Below, one piece after another: positions 9,797 to 18,748 of a stretch of DNA of 64,000 bases. Source of the stretch: Chromobacterium sp. ATCC 53434. Its GTDB lineage: Bacteria; Pseudomonadota; Gammaproteobacteria; Burkholderiales; Chromobacteriaceae. Below the pieces are notes generated by a model. The model saw only the letters and a list, made by a program, of their open reading frames with translations, had not been told where the DNA came from and ran no database searches. The position numbers were made by a program, and so were the translations under genes. The DNA lies in assembly GCF_002848345.1 (NCBI RefSeq), contig NZ_CP025429.1:2480001-2544000 (forward strand), written 5' to 3'. Every line of letters starts with the position of its first letter. The stretch's first letter is position 1.

Positions 9797-11005
9797 ATGA
9801 ACAAATACGCTCGCCTCAGCCTGATCGCCACCGCCGCCATCGCCATGACGGCCTGCAGCAAACAGGACGAGCCGGCCTCGGGACAGGCCGCCTCCTCCGC
9901 TCCGGCCCAGGCAGCCGCCTCGGGCGGCGACGGCTCCGTCGTCAAGATCGGCCAGGTGTCGCCGATGTCCGGTCCGATCTCCCACCTCGGCAAGGACAAC
10001 GAGTACGGCGCCAAGCTGGCCATCGAGGACCTGAACGCCCAGGGCGTCGAGATCGGCGGCAAGAAAGTCAAATTCGAACTGGTGTCGGAAGACGACCAGG
10101 GCGACCCCAAGATCGGCACCCAGGTCGCGCAGCGCCTGGTCGACGCAGGCGTCGTCGGCGTCGTCGGCCACCTGAACTCGGGCACCACCATCCCGGCGTC
10201 CAAGATCTATTCCGATGCCGGCATCCCGCAGATTTCCCCGTCGGCGACCAATCCGGACTATACCAAGCAGGGCTTCAAGACCACCTTCCGCGTGATCGCC
10301 AACGACGTGCAGCAGGGCAAGGCGCTCGGCGAATTCGCCGCCGGCACGCTGAAGGCGAAGAAAATCGCCATCATCGACGATCGCACCGCCTATGGCCAGG
10401 GCCTGGCCGACCAGTTCGAGGGCGCGGTCAAGGCCAAGGGCGCCAATGTGGTGAAGCGCGAGTTCACCAACAACACCGCCACCGACTTCAACGCCATCCT
10501 GACCTCGATCAAGGCCACCCAGCCCGACCTGGTCTTCTACGGCGGCATGGACGCCCAGGCCGGCCCGCTGGCCAAGCAGATGCAGCGCCTGGGCATCAAG
10601 GCCAAGCTGATGGGCGGCGACGGCTGGCAATCGCCGGAATTCATCAAGCTGGCCGGCGACGCCTCCGAAGGCCAGTACGCGTCCAGCTGCGGCATCTCGC
10701 GCGACAAGATGCCCGGCTTCAAGGCCTTCGACGACAAGTTCAAGAAGGAATTCAACACCGACGTGCAGATCTACGCGCCGTTCGAATACGACGCGGTGAT
10801 GGTGTTGGTCGACGCGATGAAGCGCGCCAAGTCCTCCGATCCGAAAGTCTATCTGCCGGAAGTCGGCAAGAGCGACTACCAGGGCGTGACCGGCAAGATC
10901 GCCTTCGACGACAAGGGCGACATCAAGAATGGCGCCGTCACCGTCTATCAGGTGAAGAACGGCAAGTGGGAAGTGGTGTCCACCGTCGGCGGCGAAGCCA
11001 AGTAA
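9797..11005 (+). CDS. Branched-chain amino-acid ABC transporter substrate-binding lipoprotein (LivJ/LivK-like)
   Basis: A 402-residue periplasmic type I binding protein. The signal peptide ends in a lipobox with Cys20 (AMTAC), so it is probably a lipoprotein. The mature protein has the Leu/Ile/Val-binding fold: VKIGQVSPMSGP at the start of lobe 1, then GVVGHLNSGTT, PQISPSATNP and an IIDDRTAYGQG hinge-region strand. No permease or ATPase genes adjoin it, so it supplies a transporter encoded elsewhere. It has its own promoter and terminator, i.e. a monocistronic unit. The ligand could be another amino acid. Confidence 0.9.
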   Translation: MNKYARLSLIATAAIAMTACSKQDEPASGQAASSAPAQAAASGGDGSVVKIGQVSPMSGPISHLGKDNEYGAKLAIEDLNAQGVEIGGKKVKFELVSEDDQGDPKIGTQVAQRLVDAGVVGVVGHLNSGTTIPASKIYSDAGIPQISPSATNPDYTKQGFKTTFRVIANDVQQGKALGEFAAGTLKAKKIAIIDDRTAYGQGLADQFEGAVKAKGANVVKREFTNNTATDFNAILTSIKATQPDLVFYGGMDAQAGPLAKQMQRLGIKAKLMGGDGWQSPEFIKLAGDASEGQYASSCGISRDKMPGFKAFDDKFKKEFNTDVQIYAPFEYDAVMVLVDAMKRAKSSDPKVYLPEVGKSDYQGVTGKIAFDDKGDIKNGAVTVYQVKNGKWEVVSTVGGEAK

Positions 11006-11023
11006 GCGCGGCCCGCCAACGCG

Positions 11024-11049
11024 AAGAGGCGCCCCAGGGCGCCTCTTTT
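11024..11049. terminator. Rho-independent terminator between convergent genes
   Basis: A perfect ten-base stem (AAGAGGCGCC/GGCGCCTCTT) with a four-base loop is followed by TTTT, 18 bases after the stop of the binding-protein gene. Confidence 0.85.
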
Positions 11050-11068
11050 CATTTCCGCCGCGGCGGAC

Positions 11069-11884
11069 TCAATCGCGGAAGCTGACTTCCTGCTTCATCA
11101 TCGCCGCCATCGCGGCCTTCTGAAGGTCTTCCGAGATCAGCATCGCCGCGTTCCAGCCGGCGACGAACTGCAGGCCGTCGGCCACGCTGCGGTCACGGCT
11201 GTAATTCAGCACTTCCTTGCTGCCGCGCACCGCCAGCGGCGACTTTCCGGCGATCAGCCGGGCGCTCTGCAGCGCCGCAGCCAGCACCGCGTCGGCGTCC
11301 GGCAGCACCCGGTTGACCAGGCCCGTCTCCAGCGCCTCGTCGGCCACCATGTCGCGGCCGGTCAGCGCCAGCTCGCGCGCCACGCCCTCGCCGACCACCC
11401 GCGGCAAGCGCTGCAGCGAGCCGACGTCGGCCACCATGCCGATGTCGACCTCGCGCACCCCGAACACCGCGTCCTGGGAAGCGAAGCGGAAGTCGGCCGC
11501 CAGCGCGACATCGAGGCCGCCGCCGAGACAGGCGCCGTGAACAGCGGCGATCACCGGCTTGCGGCAACGCTCCAGGCTGGTGACGCAGTCCTGCAGATCC
11601 AGGATCAGCCGCCGCAGCTTGTCGCGCTTGCGCGCCTCGCAGGCATCCTCGATCAGCGACTGCAAGCCGGCCATCATCGCCAGATCGATGCCGGCGCAGA
11701 AATGCTTGCCGTGACCGGCCAGCACCACCGCGCGCACCGACGGCTCGCCGTCGGCCCAATCCATCGCGCTGCGCAGATCTTGCCACATCTGCATATTCAG
11801 CGAATTGGCCTTGTCGCCGCGATTGAAGCGCAGCAGCGCCACCTTGTCGTTCAGTTCGACGCTCAGGGTTTGCAGGGTAATCAT
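11069..11884 (-). CDS. Enoyl-CoA hydratase/isomerase family protein (dienoyl-CoA isomerase-like)
   Basis: A 271-residue crotonase. The oxyanion-hole segments are HFCAGIDL near residue 65 and GACLGGGLDVALAAD near 120. The third active-site segment reads REVDIGMVADVGSLQRLPR. The Asp in VADVG, rather than the Glu of classic hydratases, is the hallmark of delta(3,5)-delta(2,4)-dienoyl-CoA isomerase-type crotonases, so isomerisation of unsaturated acyl-CoA in beta-oxidation is the best guess. Its ATG overlaps the stop of the DUF4442 gene (ATGA), giving tight coupling. A TetR regulator lies upstream in the same direction. Confidence 0.88.
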   Translation of the reverse strand: MITLQTLSVELNDKVALLRFNRGDKANSLNMQMWQDLRSAMDWADGEPSVRAVVLAGHGKHFCAGIDLAMMAGLQSLIEDACEARKRDKLRRLILDLQDCVTSLERCRKPVIAAVHGACLGGGLDVALAADFRFASQDAVFGVREVDIGMVADVGSLQRLPRVVGEGVARELALTGRDMVADEALETGLVNRVLPDADAVLAAALQSARLIAGKSPLAVRGSKEVLNYSRDRSVADGLQFVAGWNAAMLISEDLQKAAMAAMMKQEVSFRD

Positions 11885-12393
11885 GCCGCCGTCGCCTCCG
11901 GACGTTTCTTGGGAATCCAGGCCCACAGCATTTCGCAGATGACCGGCGATTCGCCGGAATCGTCGGTCACCAGCACCTCGACCAACACCTCGCCCTTGTC
12001 CAGTTCGTGCATGGACTGGATCTGCTGCGGAGTCAGCGTCGCCACCGCCCGCATATCGCCTTGCGAGCGCTTGATGTAATTGACCTTCATCGACTTCAGC
12101 AGCATCAGCTTGTCGTCCGGCATGTTCATGCCGACGACGAAGCCGGTCGACGTCTCGGCCAACAGCGCCATCGCCGCCGCGTGCACGCCACGGATATGGT
12201 TCTGCACCTTCTTGCGGTTGCGGATGGACACGCTCAGCCGCTGGTGGCCCACCTCCTCGAAACGCAGGCCGGCGGTGGACAGGAACGGAACGATCTTGCC
12301 GAACATCATCGACAGCACCGTACGGCGCCAGGAGACGGGCAGACGGCCCACCTTGTCGGCGATGCGGCTCATGCTGTTCTTGCGGTACTCCAT
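11881..12393 (-). CDS. DUF4442 (hotdog-fold) protein, thioesterase-like
   Basis: A 170-residue protein of the DUF4442/hotdog type, with the central segment HVRGVHAAAMALLAETSTG typical of PaaI-like acyl-CoA thioesterases, here without an obvious catalytic acidic residue. The ATG at 12393 has a GAGGGG ribosome-binding site seven bases upstream. It overlaps the dienoyl-CoA isomerase-like gene by four bases, suggesting a shared role in fatty-acyl-CoA turnover. The assignment is by pattern only; the substrate is unknown. Confidence 0.75.
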   Translation of the reverse strand: MEYRKNSMSRIADKVGRLPVSWRRTVLSMMFGKIVPFLSTAGLRFEEVGHQRLSVSIRNRKKVQNHIRGVHAAAMALLAETSTGFVVGMNMPDDKLMLLKSMKVNYIKRSQGDMRAVATLTPQQIQSMHELDKGEVLVEVLVTDDSGESPVICEMLWAWIPKKRPEATAA

Positions 12394-12421
12394 GGTCAAG
12401 CCCCTCTATTATTCTCGTTTG

Positions 12422-13018
12422 CTATGGTTGGCCGGGCGACGGGTCCAGCCCCAGCGTCGCCCTCACCTGCCGCTTCAACAACGGCAAGGCCTCTTCGTCT
12501 ATGCGCGCCAGCTGCAAGCCCCCCTGCAGCGCGGAAAACAGCATCATGCCGACAGCCTCCGGCGTGCCGGCATAGGCCATCTGGCCGCTGTCGCGGCCCT
12601 GGCGCACGATGGCCACCGCCCACTGCCTCATCTCGTCGATGAAGGCCGCCGCCTCCTCCCGCATATCATCCGGCAAGGTTTGGAACTCCGTGCTGAGGAT
12701 GCCGCTGGGGCAAATTTGCTTGCGTTGCTGGTAATACTGGTCCGACAGGCCGAAATAACTCTCCAGCCGCCGCGGCGCGTCCCACTCCTGCTGCTGCTCG
12801 ATGAAACGCTGAAAGCGGCGGCGATAGCGTTGAATCAGCGCCACGCCCAGATCGTTCTTCTTCGGGAAGTGGTAATGGATAGCCGCATTGCGCACGCCCA
12901 GCGCGCTGCTGATGTGCTGATAGCTGAAGCCGTTGAAACCTCGCGTCAGCAACAGCTCCTCGGCCAGGTCGAGGATGCGCTTGCGGGTATCGTTCTTGTC
13001 GTCGGAACCATTATGCAT
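12422..13018 (-). CDS. TetR/AcrR-family transcriptional regulator
   Basis: A 198-residue TetR regulator. Residues about 10-57 form the helix-turn-helix domain (RKRILDLAEELLLTRGFNGFSYQHIS, then ALGVRNAAIHYHFPKKNDL), with the ligand-binding C-terminal domain behind it. A palindrome just upstream of its start (13031-13046) is the likely operator, implying autorepression. The two downstream genes (DUF4442, crotonase) read in the same direction after 28 bases and are probably its regulon, which points to an acyl-CoA or fatty-acid effector by analogy with other TetR regulators of such operons. Confidence 0.9.
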   Translation of the reverse strand: MHNGSDDKNDTRKRILDLAEELLLTRGFNGFSYQHISSALGVRNAAIHYHFPKKNDLGVALIQRYRRRFQRFIEQQQEWDAPRRLESYFGLSDQYYQQRKQICPSGILSTEFQTLPDDMREEAAAFIDEMRQWAVAIVRQGRDSGQMAYAGTPEAVGMMLFSALQGGLQLARIDEEALPLLKRQVRATLGLDPSPGQP

Positions 13019-13030
13019 CGGGCCACTCTA

Positions 13031-13046
13031 CTTACTGGTTAGTAAG
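13031..13046. promoter_or_regulatory. TetR-type operator palindrome
   Basis: CTTACT-GGTT-AGTAAG: a perfect six-base inverted repeat with a four-base centre, 12 bases upstream of the TetR start codon. Size, symmetry and position fit an autoregulatory operator that would block the tetR promoter and possibly the divergent gene at 13209. Confidence 0.75.
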
Positions 13047-13208
13047 GTGTCAATCGCCGCCTCCCACATGGCCTAGCCCCTTTTCCCGCCTCGCGCTCAA
13101 CGGTTTTTCAGCCATGCGGTGCACCCAATCGCGCCGGCAGGCCCTAGAATGACAACAACGCTCTTTTCCAACCCGCGCGCCGGCCAGGCGCGCCCATCCT
13201 GGTAAACC

Positions 13209-15248
13209 ATGACCGAACATTCCGTGCCCGCCCTGGAATCCGCATTACGGCGGCTATGCCGCGACCCCGGCCACACCGAGACGCTGGCGGCGCTGATCGC
13301 CGCGCTGCGTCCCGACGAGCGCCAGCCTTTGCAGCAAGCCACCGTCAATCTGCAGGCGCTGTCCTTCCTGCTGGAACACCATCCGGACTACCGTCAGGCG
13401 CTGCGCCAGACGCTGTGCACGCTGCTGGCCGAAAGCCGGCAGATTCCGCTGTACACCGAAGCCGGCATCCTGGCCAACGACGGCTTCGGCACCACGCTGC
13501 TGCGCCGTCTCGGCGAACGCGCGCTGCCCATGCCCTACAATCCCGATTCGCTGCGCGACCGCTTCGGCCTGCTGTTCTGCCACCGCCACGATTACCGCTG
13601 GCTGGCCGCCGTGCCGGACGCCACCTGGCACGCGCTGTGGCGCGCGCTGGCCTGGAGCGAGGCGCCGCGCCAGGACAGCGAGCGCCATACCCGGCTGCAG
13701 CTGCTGGAATCGGCGCAGGTGCTGTCGGCCCGCATCACCGCCATCGGGCTGGAGCCGGAGCTGGTGCGGGTCTGCCCGGAGGTGGAGCGCTTCGCCTCGC
13801 CGTTCATGCATCTGAACGCCGAGGTCCAGCGCTATGTCGACAGCTACCATCAGGCGCTGGTGGACGACACCGCGCCGCCTGAAGACGAAAAGCAGGTGCT
13901 GGTGCTGCTGGAGCAATGCGAGGCCATCTTGGCCAAGGTGCGCAAGAACGCCGCCCGTTACGGCATCTCGGTCAGCCTGACCTACCACGGCCTGCGGCTG
14001 GCGCAGAGCATCGCGCGGCTGCGCGCGCTGCTGGAGCTGCTGGCGCCCGAGCACGATCCGGCGAGCCGGCCGGAACTGTTCCGGCTGCTGACCGACTTCG
14101 CCCGCGCCGAAAACCGCAAATACAGCCTGCGCGACCTGTTCAAGTCCAATACCGAGCTGCTGGCGCTGCAGGTAACCGAGCACGCCGGCCGCCACGGCGA
14201 GCACTACATCGCCGAGGACCGCCGCGACTGGTCCAAGATGGGCAAGGCGGCGATGGGCGCCGGCTTCATCGTCGGCTTCATGGCACTGATCAAGCTGCTG
14301 CTGGCGCGCGGACACCTGCCGCTGCTGTGGGAGGGCGTCGCCTTCGGCCTGAACTACGCGATAGGCTTCATCATCGTGCAGATCCTGCACTACACCATCG
14401 CCACCAAGCAGCCGGCGATGACGGCGGCGCGGCTGGCCGCGGCGCTGCACGAACGGAACGGCCGCAAGAAGCAGCTGGAGGACCTGGCCGAACTGATCGT
14501 CAAGGTGGCGCGCACCCAGTTCGTCGCCATCGTCGGCAACGTGGCGCTGGCGATACCGACGGCGGCGCTGATCGCGCTCGGATGGCAGGCGCTGTTCGGC
14601 GCGCCGGTGGTCGACGCCGCCAAGGCGCAGAAACTGCTGCACGAGATCGACCCCATCCACAGCCTGGCGCTGCCGCACGCCGCCATCGCCGGCGTGTTCC
14701 TGTTCCTGTCCGGACTGATCGCCGGTTATTACGACAACAAGGCGATCTACCGCCGCATCCCGGAACGGATCGCCGGCCACCCGCTGTTGCAGCGGGTGCT
14801 GGGTGAAAACCGCGCCCACCGGCTGGGCCGCTATATCGAACACAATCTGGGCGCGCTGGCCGGCAACTTCTATTTCGGCATGTTCCTCGGCCTGACCGGG
14901 ACCGTCGGCACGATACTGGGCCTGCCGCTGGACATACGCCACATCACCTTCTCGTCGGCCAACCTGGCCTTCGCCAGCGTGTCGCTGGACTTTCAGCTGC
15001 CGCTGTCCGTCGTACTGCTCGGCTTCGCCGGCGTCATGCTGATCGGCCTGGTCAATCTGGGCGTCAGCTTCTTCCTGGCCCTGTGGGTGGCGCTGCGCTC
15101 GCGCAAGCTGTCCGGCTCGATGCTGCTGCCGCTGATTCCGGAGCTGGCCGGACGCTTCCTGCGCCGGCCCTTGAGCTTCTTCCTGCCGCCCCCGCCGGAG
15201 CCGGAACCGGCCGCCGAGGCGTCGCCGCCGGATGAAAGCCGCGGCTGA
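13209..15248 (+). CDS. Gcr-type 'site-specific recombinase' family integral membrane protein
   Basis: A 679-residue member of the family annotated 'site-specific recombinase' (Gcr) in Neisseria and relatives. The N-terminal half is soluble and helical (ALSFLLEHHPDYRQAL, GILANDGFG motifs). The C-terminal half has several strong membrane segments, for example near residues 350-400, 430-460, 490-510, 550-580 and 595-640. No tyrosine- or serine-recombinase catalytic motif is visible, so the historical name should not be taken as function. It is transcribed divergently from the TetR gene, whose operator lies in the shared gap. The true role is unknown. Confidence 0.85.
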   Translation: MTEHSVPALESALRRLCRDPGHTETLAALIAALRPDERQPLQQATVNLQALSFLLEHHPDYRQALRQTLCTLLAESRQIPLYTEAGILANDGFGTTLLRRLGERALPMPYNPDSLRDRFGLLFCHRHDYRWLAAVPDATWHALWRALAWSEAPRQDSERHTRLQLLESAQVLSARITAIGLEPELVRVCPEVERFASPFMHLNAEVQRYVDSYHQALVDDTAPPEDEKQVLVLLEQCEAILAKVRKNAARYGISVSLTYHGLRLAQSIARLRALLELLAPEHDPASRPELFRLLTDFARAENRKYSLRDLFKSNTELLALQVTEHAGRHGEHYIAEDRRDWSKMGKAAMGAGFIVGFMALIKLLLARGHLPLLWEGVAFGLNYAIGFIIVQILHYTIATKQPAMTAARLAAALHERNGRKKQLEDLAELIVKVARTQFVAIVGNVALAIPTAALIALGWQALFGAPVVDAAKAQKLLHEIDPIHSLALPHAAIAGVFLFLSGLIAGYYDNKAIYRRIPERIAGHPLLQRVLGENRAHRLGRYIEHNLGALAGNFYFGMFLGLTGTVGTILGLPLDIRHITFSSANLAFASVSLDFQLPLSVVLLGFAGVMLIGLVNLGVSFFLALWVALRSRKLSGSMLLPLIPELAGRFLRRPLSFFLPPPPEPEPAAEASPPDESRG

Positions 15249-15254
15249 GCGACC

Positions 15255-15280
15255 GAAGGGCGCGCCGCCGCGCGCCCTTC
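15255..15280. terminator. GC hairpin after the Gcr-type gene
   Basis: A perfect ten-base stem (GAAGGGCGCG/CGCGCCCTTC) with a six-base loop begins seven bases after the stop codon. There is no T-run, so it is only a probable terminator. The AT-rich stretch after it (about 15310-15370) is the likely promoter region for the CZB gene. Confidence 0.45.
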
Positions 15281-15441
15281 CCAAGCCATCGCTGGCGAAA
15301 GCCGCATGCCTCATCTAATCTGTCAAAAGTACTAATAAGACAGTTCACATAATAATAAATATTGCAGCTGCTTATTTTTTCCTGCGCGCATATGCGCGAT
15401 GGCGCGGCGCGGGCGATTTAACGGTTTGGATAGAGGCAGGC

Positions 15442-15798
15442 ATGGATTTGGAACAAGCGTTGCTCAAGCATGAAGAGTGGAAAAACCGATTCAGGGAGGC
15501 GATATTCAGGCAGGAGGCGATGGACGCGGACAATATAGGCCGCGACGATTGCTGCGAGCTGGGCCGCTGGCTACACGGCCCCGGCCAGAGCCGTTACGGC
15601 GGCCTCAGCATGTTCCAGACCTGCGTCAGCCGCCACGCGATGTTCCACCGCGAAGCCGGCCGCATCGCCGGAATGATCAACGCGCAGCGATTCGAACAGG
15701 CGGAACAGGCGCTGGAAGACAGCGCCTACTCGGTCGCCTCCAGCGCGCTGGCCGCGGCGCTGGCGCAATTGCGCCAGCAGACCGGCGGCAAACCCTGA
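15442..15798 (+). CDS. Free-standing CZB (chemoreceptor zinc-binding) domain protein
   Basis: A 118-residue protein consisting of little more than a CZB domain. The 3His/1Cys zinc site is complete: His10 (HEEW), Cys38 within CELGRWLHGPG, His65 and His69 (RHAMFH). CZB domains usually sit at the C-terminus of cytoplasmic chemoreceptors or beside GGDEF domains; here it is a separate protein. It converges, with a ten-base gap, on a chemoreceptor gene that has lost its signalling tip. It may sense zinc or oxidants for another receptor or cyclase, or be a cut-off remnant. Confidence 0.88.
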   Translation: MDLEQALLKHEEWKNRFREAIFRQEAMDADNIGRDDCCELGRWLHGPGQSRYGGLSMFQTCVSRHAMFHREAGRIAGMINAQRFEQAEQALEDSAYSVASSALAAALAQLRQQTGGKP

Positions 15799-15808
15799 GC
15801 GACGGCGC

Positions 15809-17126
15809 TCAGACCTGGAACTGCGCCACCGACGAGCGCAGATTGCCGGTCACCTCGTCTATGCGCTGAACGCTGTGCGAGGCCTGGGTGGCGGCCACCG
15901 CGTTGCCCGAAGCCACTTGGGCGATCTGCTCGACGTGGCGGGCGATGTCCTGGCTGGCGGTGCCCTGTTCCTGCAGCGCGTGCGAGATGTCGTTGACCAC
16001 CCGGACCACCTGGCTCGCGCTGCCCTGGATCTGCTGGATCAGGTCTCCGCCCTGCTCGGCCAGCTGCAGACCGGCCTTGACCCTGGACACCGTTTCGCTC
16101 ATGTTCTGCCGCGACAGGTCCGAGCTGGCCGGAGTCCTGCGACACCTCGCGCGCGTCCATCGCGTGACGGGCGATATGGCTGATGCTGACCGTCAACTGC
16201 TCAACCGAGGCAGCCATCGCCGCCGCGCCCTCGCTCTGGCCCTGCGAGTTGTCGGCCACCATGCGCGCGCCGTCCACCACGTCGGCGTTCAGCCGTCCCA
16301 ACTCCTCGGCGTCGCGGATGATTTCGCCGACCAGCCTGCGCAGCTGCCCCTGCATCTCGCGGATGTGCGCCAGCAGGCTGTCGCCGCCGTTCTTCGGCAG
16401 CCGGATGTCGCGGTCCAGCTTGCCGGCGGCGATTTCACGGACGATGGCCGCGGCCTCAGACGGCTCGGCGCCGAGTTCGCGCATCACGCTGCGGTAGACC
16501 CACCACCCCAGCGACAGCGTCACCGCCATGAACAGCAGCAGCTGCGCGGCCACGCCCCACACCTGCTTCCACAGCACCGCGCTGATGTCGTCCAGATACA
16601 GCCCGGTGCCCACCACCCAGCCCCAGCGCGCGCTGGTGCTGAAATAGGCCAGCTTGGGCTGCGGCCCGGCCGCGCCCGGCTTGTCCCACACGTATTGCGC
16701 GAAACCCCGGCCGCCGCCCTGGCGGAGGGTGTCGTCGAACAGGCGGCCCATATCGGTGCCGACCGGGTCCCGGACGCTGTGCATGTCCTTGCCGACCAGC
16801 TTGGGGTTCATGCCGTGGGCCAGCCATTTCAGATCGCGGTCCAGCACGAAGAAATACTCGTCGCCGTCGAAGCGCAGCCGCGCCAGTTCCTGCAGGGCCC
16901 GCCGCCGGGCCTCGGCCTCCGGCACCAGGCCGGTCGCCGCCTCCTCCTCGTGCAAGGCCACCAGGCTGGCGGCGCTCTCCACCTGGCTGCGCACCTGATC
17001 GCGGCGGTCGGACAGCATCTGCTGCCGCAAAGTCTGCGTCAGCAGGGCCCCCAGCACGCATACCAGCACGATGGCGCTTGCTGTCTGCAACAGCAGGCGC
17101 AGCTTCAAGGAAAGGGTTTTCGCCAT
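15809..17126 (-). pseudogene. Methyl-accepting chemotaxis protein, internal deletion and frameshift
   Basis: The first frame (from ATG 17126) encodes an N-terminal membrane helix, a periplasmic Cache-type sensor (DGDEYFFVLDRDLKWLAHG), a second membrane helix, a HAMP region and the start of the signalling coiled coil up to the SQDSG segment near 16130. The tail of the receptor (SSDLSRQNMSETV onward, ending LRSSVAQFQV) continues in another frame to 15809. The span is 1318 bases, not a multiple of three, and at about 439 codons it is some 100 residues shorter than normal. The highly conserved hairpin tip (E-x-x-x-Q-T-N-x-L-A-L-N-A-A) that contacts CheA/CheW is absent. A deletion that also shifted the frame at about 16130 explains both. 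Confidence 0.85.
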
Positions 17127-17293
17127 GGCTTCGTCCGGTTTGTAAGAAACCGCCAACGATAACGCATCTGATTATTTAGTTTCAATATCTGAATGTCATT
17201 TTATTGATCAAAGTCATTGCTTTTTGACTATCAACACAGCAAACCGGCCGCGCATCCGCGCTGGCGACGGTATTCATGCTTGACATCATATCT

Positions 17294-17310
17294 TTAGATA
17301 TATATCTTAA
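17294..17310. promoter_or_regulatory. AT-rich palindrome upstream of the PadR/YqjI-like gene
   Basis: The core AGATATATATCT (17296-17307) is a perfect palindrome with near-symmetrical flanks, 29 bases before the padR-type start, in otherwise GC-rich DNA. PadR regulators of the YqjI type bind AT-rich inverted repeats at their own promoter, so this is the likely operator. Confidence 0.6.
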
Positions 17311-17338
17311 GACACATACCGTCCCGTCGGAGGAAACC

Positions 17339-17953
17339 ATGAGACACCACCACCACGACCATCATTGCGCCGGCCGACGCCACGGCCACCACGGCGGCGA
17401 CGGCGAACTGAGCCGCGGCCGCAAATTCAGCGCCGAAGACCTGCAACTGCTGCTGCTGGCGCTGATCGCCGAACAGGCCAGCCACGGCTATGAACTGATC
17501 AAGGAGCTGGCCGCCCGCTCCAACGGTTATTACAGCCCCAGTCCGGGCATGGTCTATCCGGCGCTGACCTATCTGGAGGAAATCGGACAGGTCACGGTGG
17601 AGCCTGCCGGCAACCGCAAGCGCTATTCGATCGCCGACGCCGGCCGCAACGAACTGGGCCTGCAGCGCGAACGCGCGGACCTGATGCTGGCCAAGCTGTC
17701 CCATATCGGCCGCAAGATGGAGCTGGCCCGCCGCGCCTATGCCGGTGAGGAAATCGGCGACGAGGGCGCCGCCGGCTGGACCCGCGAAATGATAGAGGCG
17801 CGCCGCGCGCTGAAACGGACGCTGTTGTTGCGCGACAACGCCGACGCCGCCGAACAGAACCGCATCGCCGCCATCTTGCAGCGCGCCACCGCCGAGATAC
17901 TCGGCGAAACCCCGCCGGCATCCTGTCAACCGGACCCAAGGAGTCAGAATTGA
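17339..17953 (+). CDS. PadR-family regulator with His-rich N-terminus (YqjI-like, probable metal sensor)
   Basis: A 204-residue PadR regulator. The first 18 residues hold nine His and one Cys, followed by a winged-helix PadR domain (LALIAEQASHGYELIKELA, then YYSPSPGMVYPALTYLEE) and a helical C-terminal region. The His-rich leader plus the adjoining siderophore-interacting reductase reproduces the E. coli YqjI/YqjH pair, where YqjI is a nickel-responsive repressor of a ferric-chelate reductase. The ATG at 17339 has a GGAGGA ribosome-binding site. The downstream reductase start overlaps its stop. An AT palindrome upstream suggests autoregulation. In E. coli the pair is divergent; here it is one operon. 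Confidence 0.9.
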   Translation: MRHHHHDHHCAGRRHGHHGGDGELSRGRKFSAEDLQLLLLALIAEQASHGYELIKELAARSNGYYSPSPGMVYPALTYLEEIGQVTVEPAGNRKRYSIADAGRNELGLQRERADLMLAKLSHIGRKMELARRAYAGEEIGDEGAAGWTREMIEARRALKRTLLLRDNADAAEQNRIAAILQRATAEILGETPPASCQPDPRSQN

Positions 17954-18744
17954 ATACCGATCTCACCGTACAGAAACTGCGTCACCCATTGCGCTTTCGC
18001 CTGCTGCAAATCGTCCGCATCGCCCGGCTGTCGCCGACGATGCTGCGCCTGACCTTCTCCGGCGACGATCTGGCCGGCTTCGTCTCCGCCTCTTTCGACG
18101 ACCACATCAAGCTGTTTTTCCCGGAGCCGGGCGAGCGGCAGCCGGCGATACCGACGGTCAGCGACGGCGGCATCAGCTTCCCGCCGGACCAGCCCAAGCC
18201 GCAGATGCGGGACTACACGCCGCGCCGCTACGACGCGGCGGCCGGCGAGCTGGACATAGACTTCGTCGTCCACGCCGGCGGCGTGGCCGCCGACTGGGCG
18301 CTGAACGCCAAAGTCGGCGACCGGCTGGGCATAGGCGGCCCGCGCGGCTCGCGCGTGGTGCCGACCGGCTTCGACTGGCACTGGCTGATCGGCGACGAGT
18401 CGGCGTTGCCGGCCATCGCCCGCCGGCTGGAGGAATTGCCGGCCGACGCGCGCGGCCAGGCCTGGATCCTGGTCGACGACGAACAATGCCGGCTGCCGCT
18501 GACGGCGCCGTCCGGCATCGAAATCGTCTGGCGCCGCCGCGACCTGGGCCAGGCGCTGCTGTCGGCGGTGGAGCAAGCGACGCTGCCGTCCGGCGCCGGC
18601 TATGTCTGGGCCGCCGGCGAAAGCGGCGAGATGCGCCCGCTGCACAAACAGCTGCTGGCGCGCGGCGTAGACAAGGACAGGATGCGGGTGGCCGGCTACT
18701 GGAAGCGCGGCGACGCCGGCGCCCACGAAAGCATCTCCGACTAA
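17950..18744 (+). CDS. Siderophore-interacting FAD-binding ferric reductase (YqjH-like)
   Basis: A 264-residue siderophore-interacting protein (SIP). The FAD-binding part has MRDYTPRRYD (about residues 87-96), the RxYTxR flavin motif, followed by GGVAADWA and GDRLGIGGPRGS. The NAD(P)H-binding SIP domain has the GDESALPAIARRLEELP segment and ends with the conserved GYWKRG. It reduces ferric-siderophore complexes in the cytoplasm to release iron. The start is TTG at 17950, with AAGGAG six bases upstream and overlapping the PadR stop, so the two genes are translationally coupled. Confidence 0.92.
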   Translation: MNTDLTVQKLRHPLRFRLLQIVRIARLSPTMLRLTFSGDDLAGFVSASFDDHIKLFFPEPGERQPAIPTVSDGGISFPPDQPKPQMRDYTPRRYDAAAGELDIDFVVHAGGVAADWALNAKVGDRLGIGGPRGSRVVPTGFDWHWLIGDESALPAIARRLEELPADARGQAWILVDDEQCRLPLTAPSGIEIVWRRRDLGQALLSAVEQATLPSGAGYVWAAGESGEMRPLHKQLLARGVDKDRMRVAGYWKRGDAGAHESISD

Positions 18745-18748
18745 GCCG

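Noticed and set aside
13209..15248. True site-specific recombinase
   Set aside because: The family name suggests it, but the protein is a multi-helix membrane protein with no recombinase catalytic residues visible.
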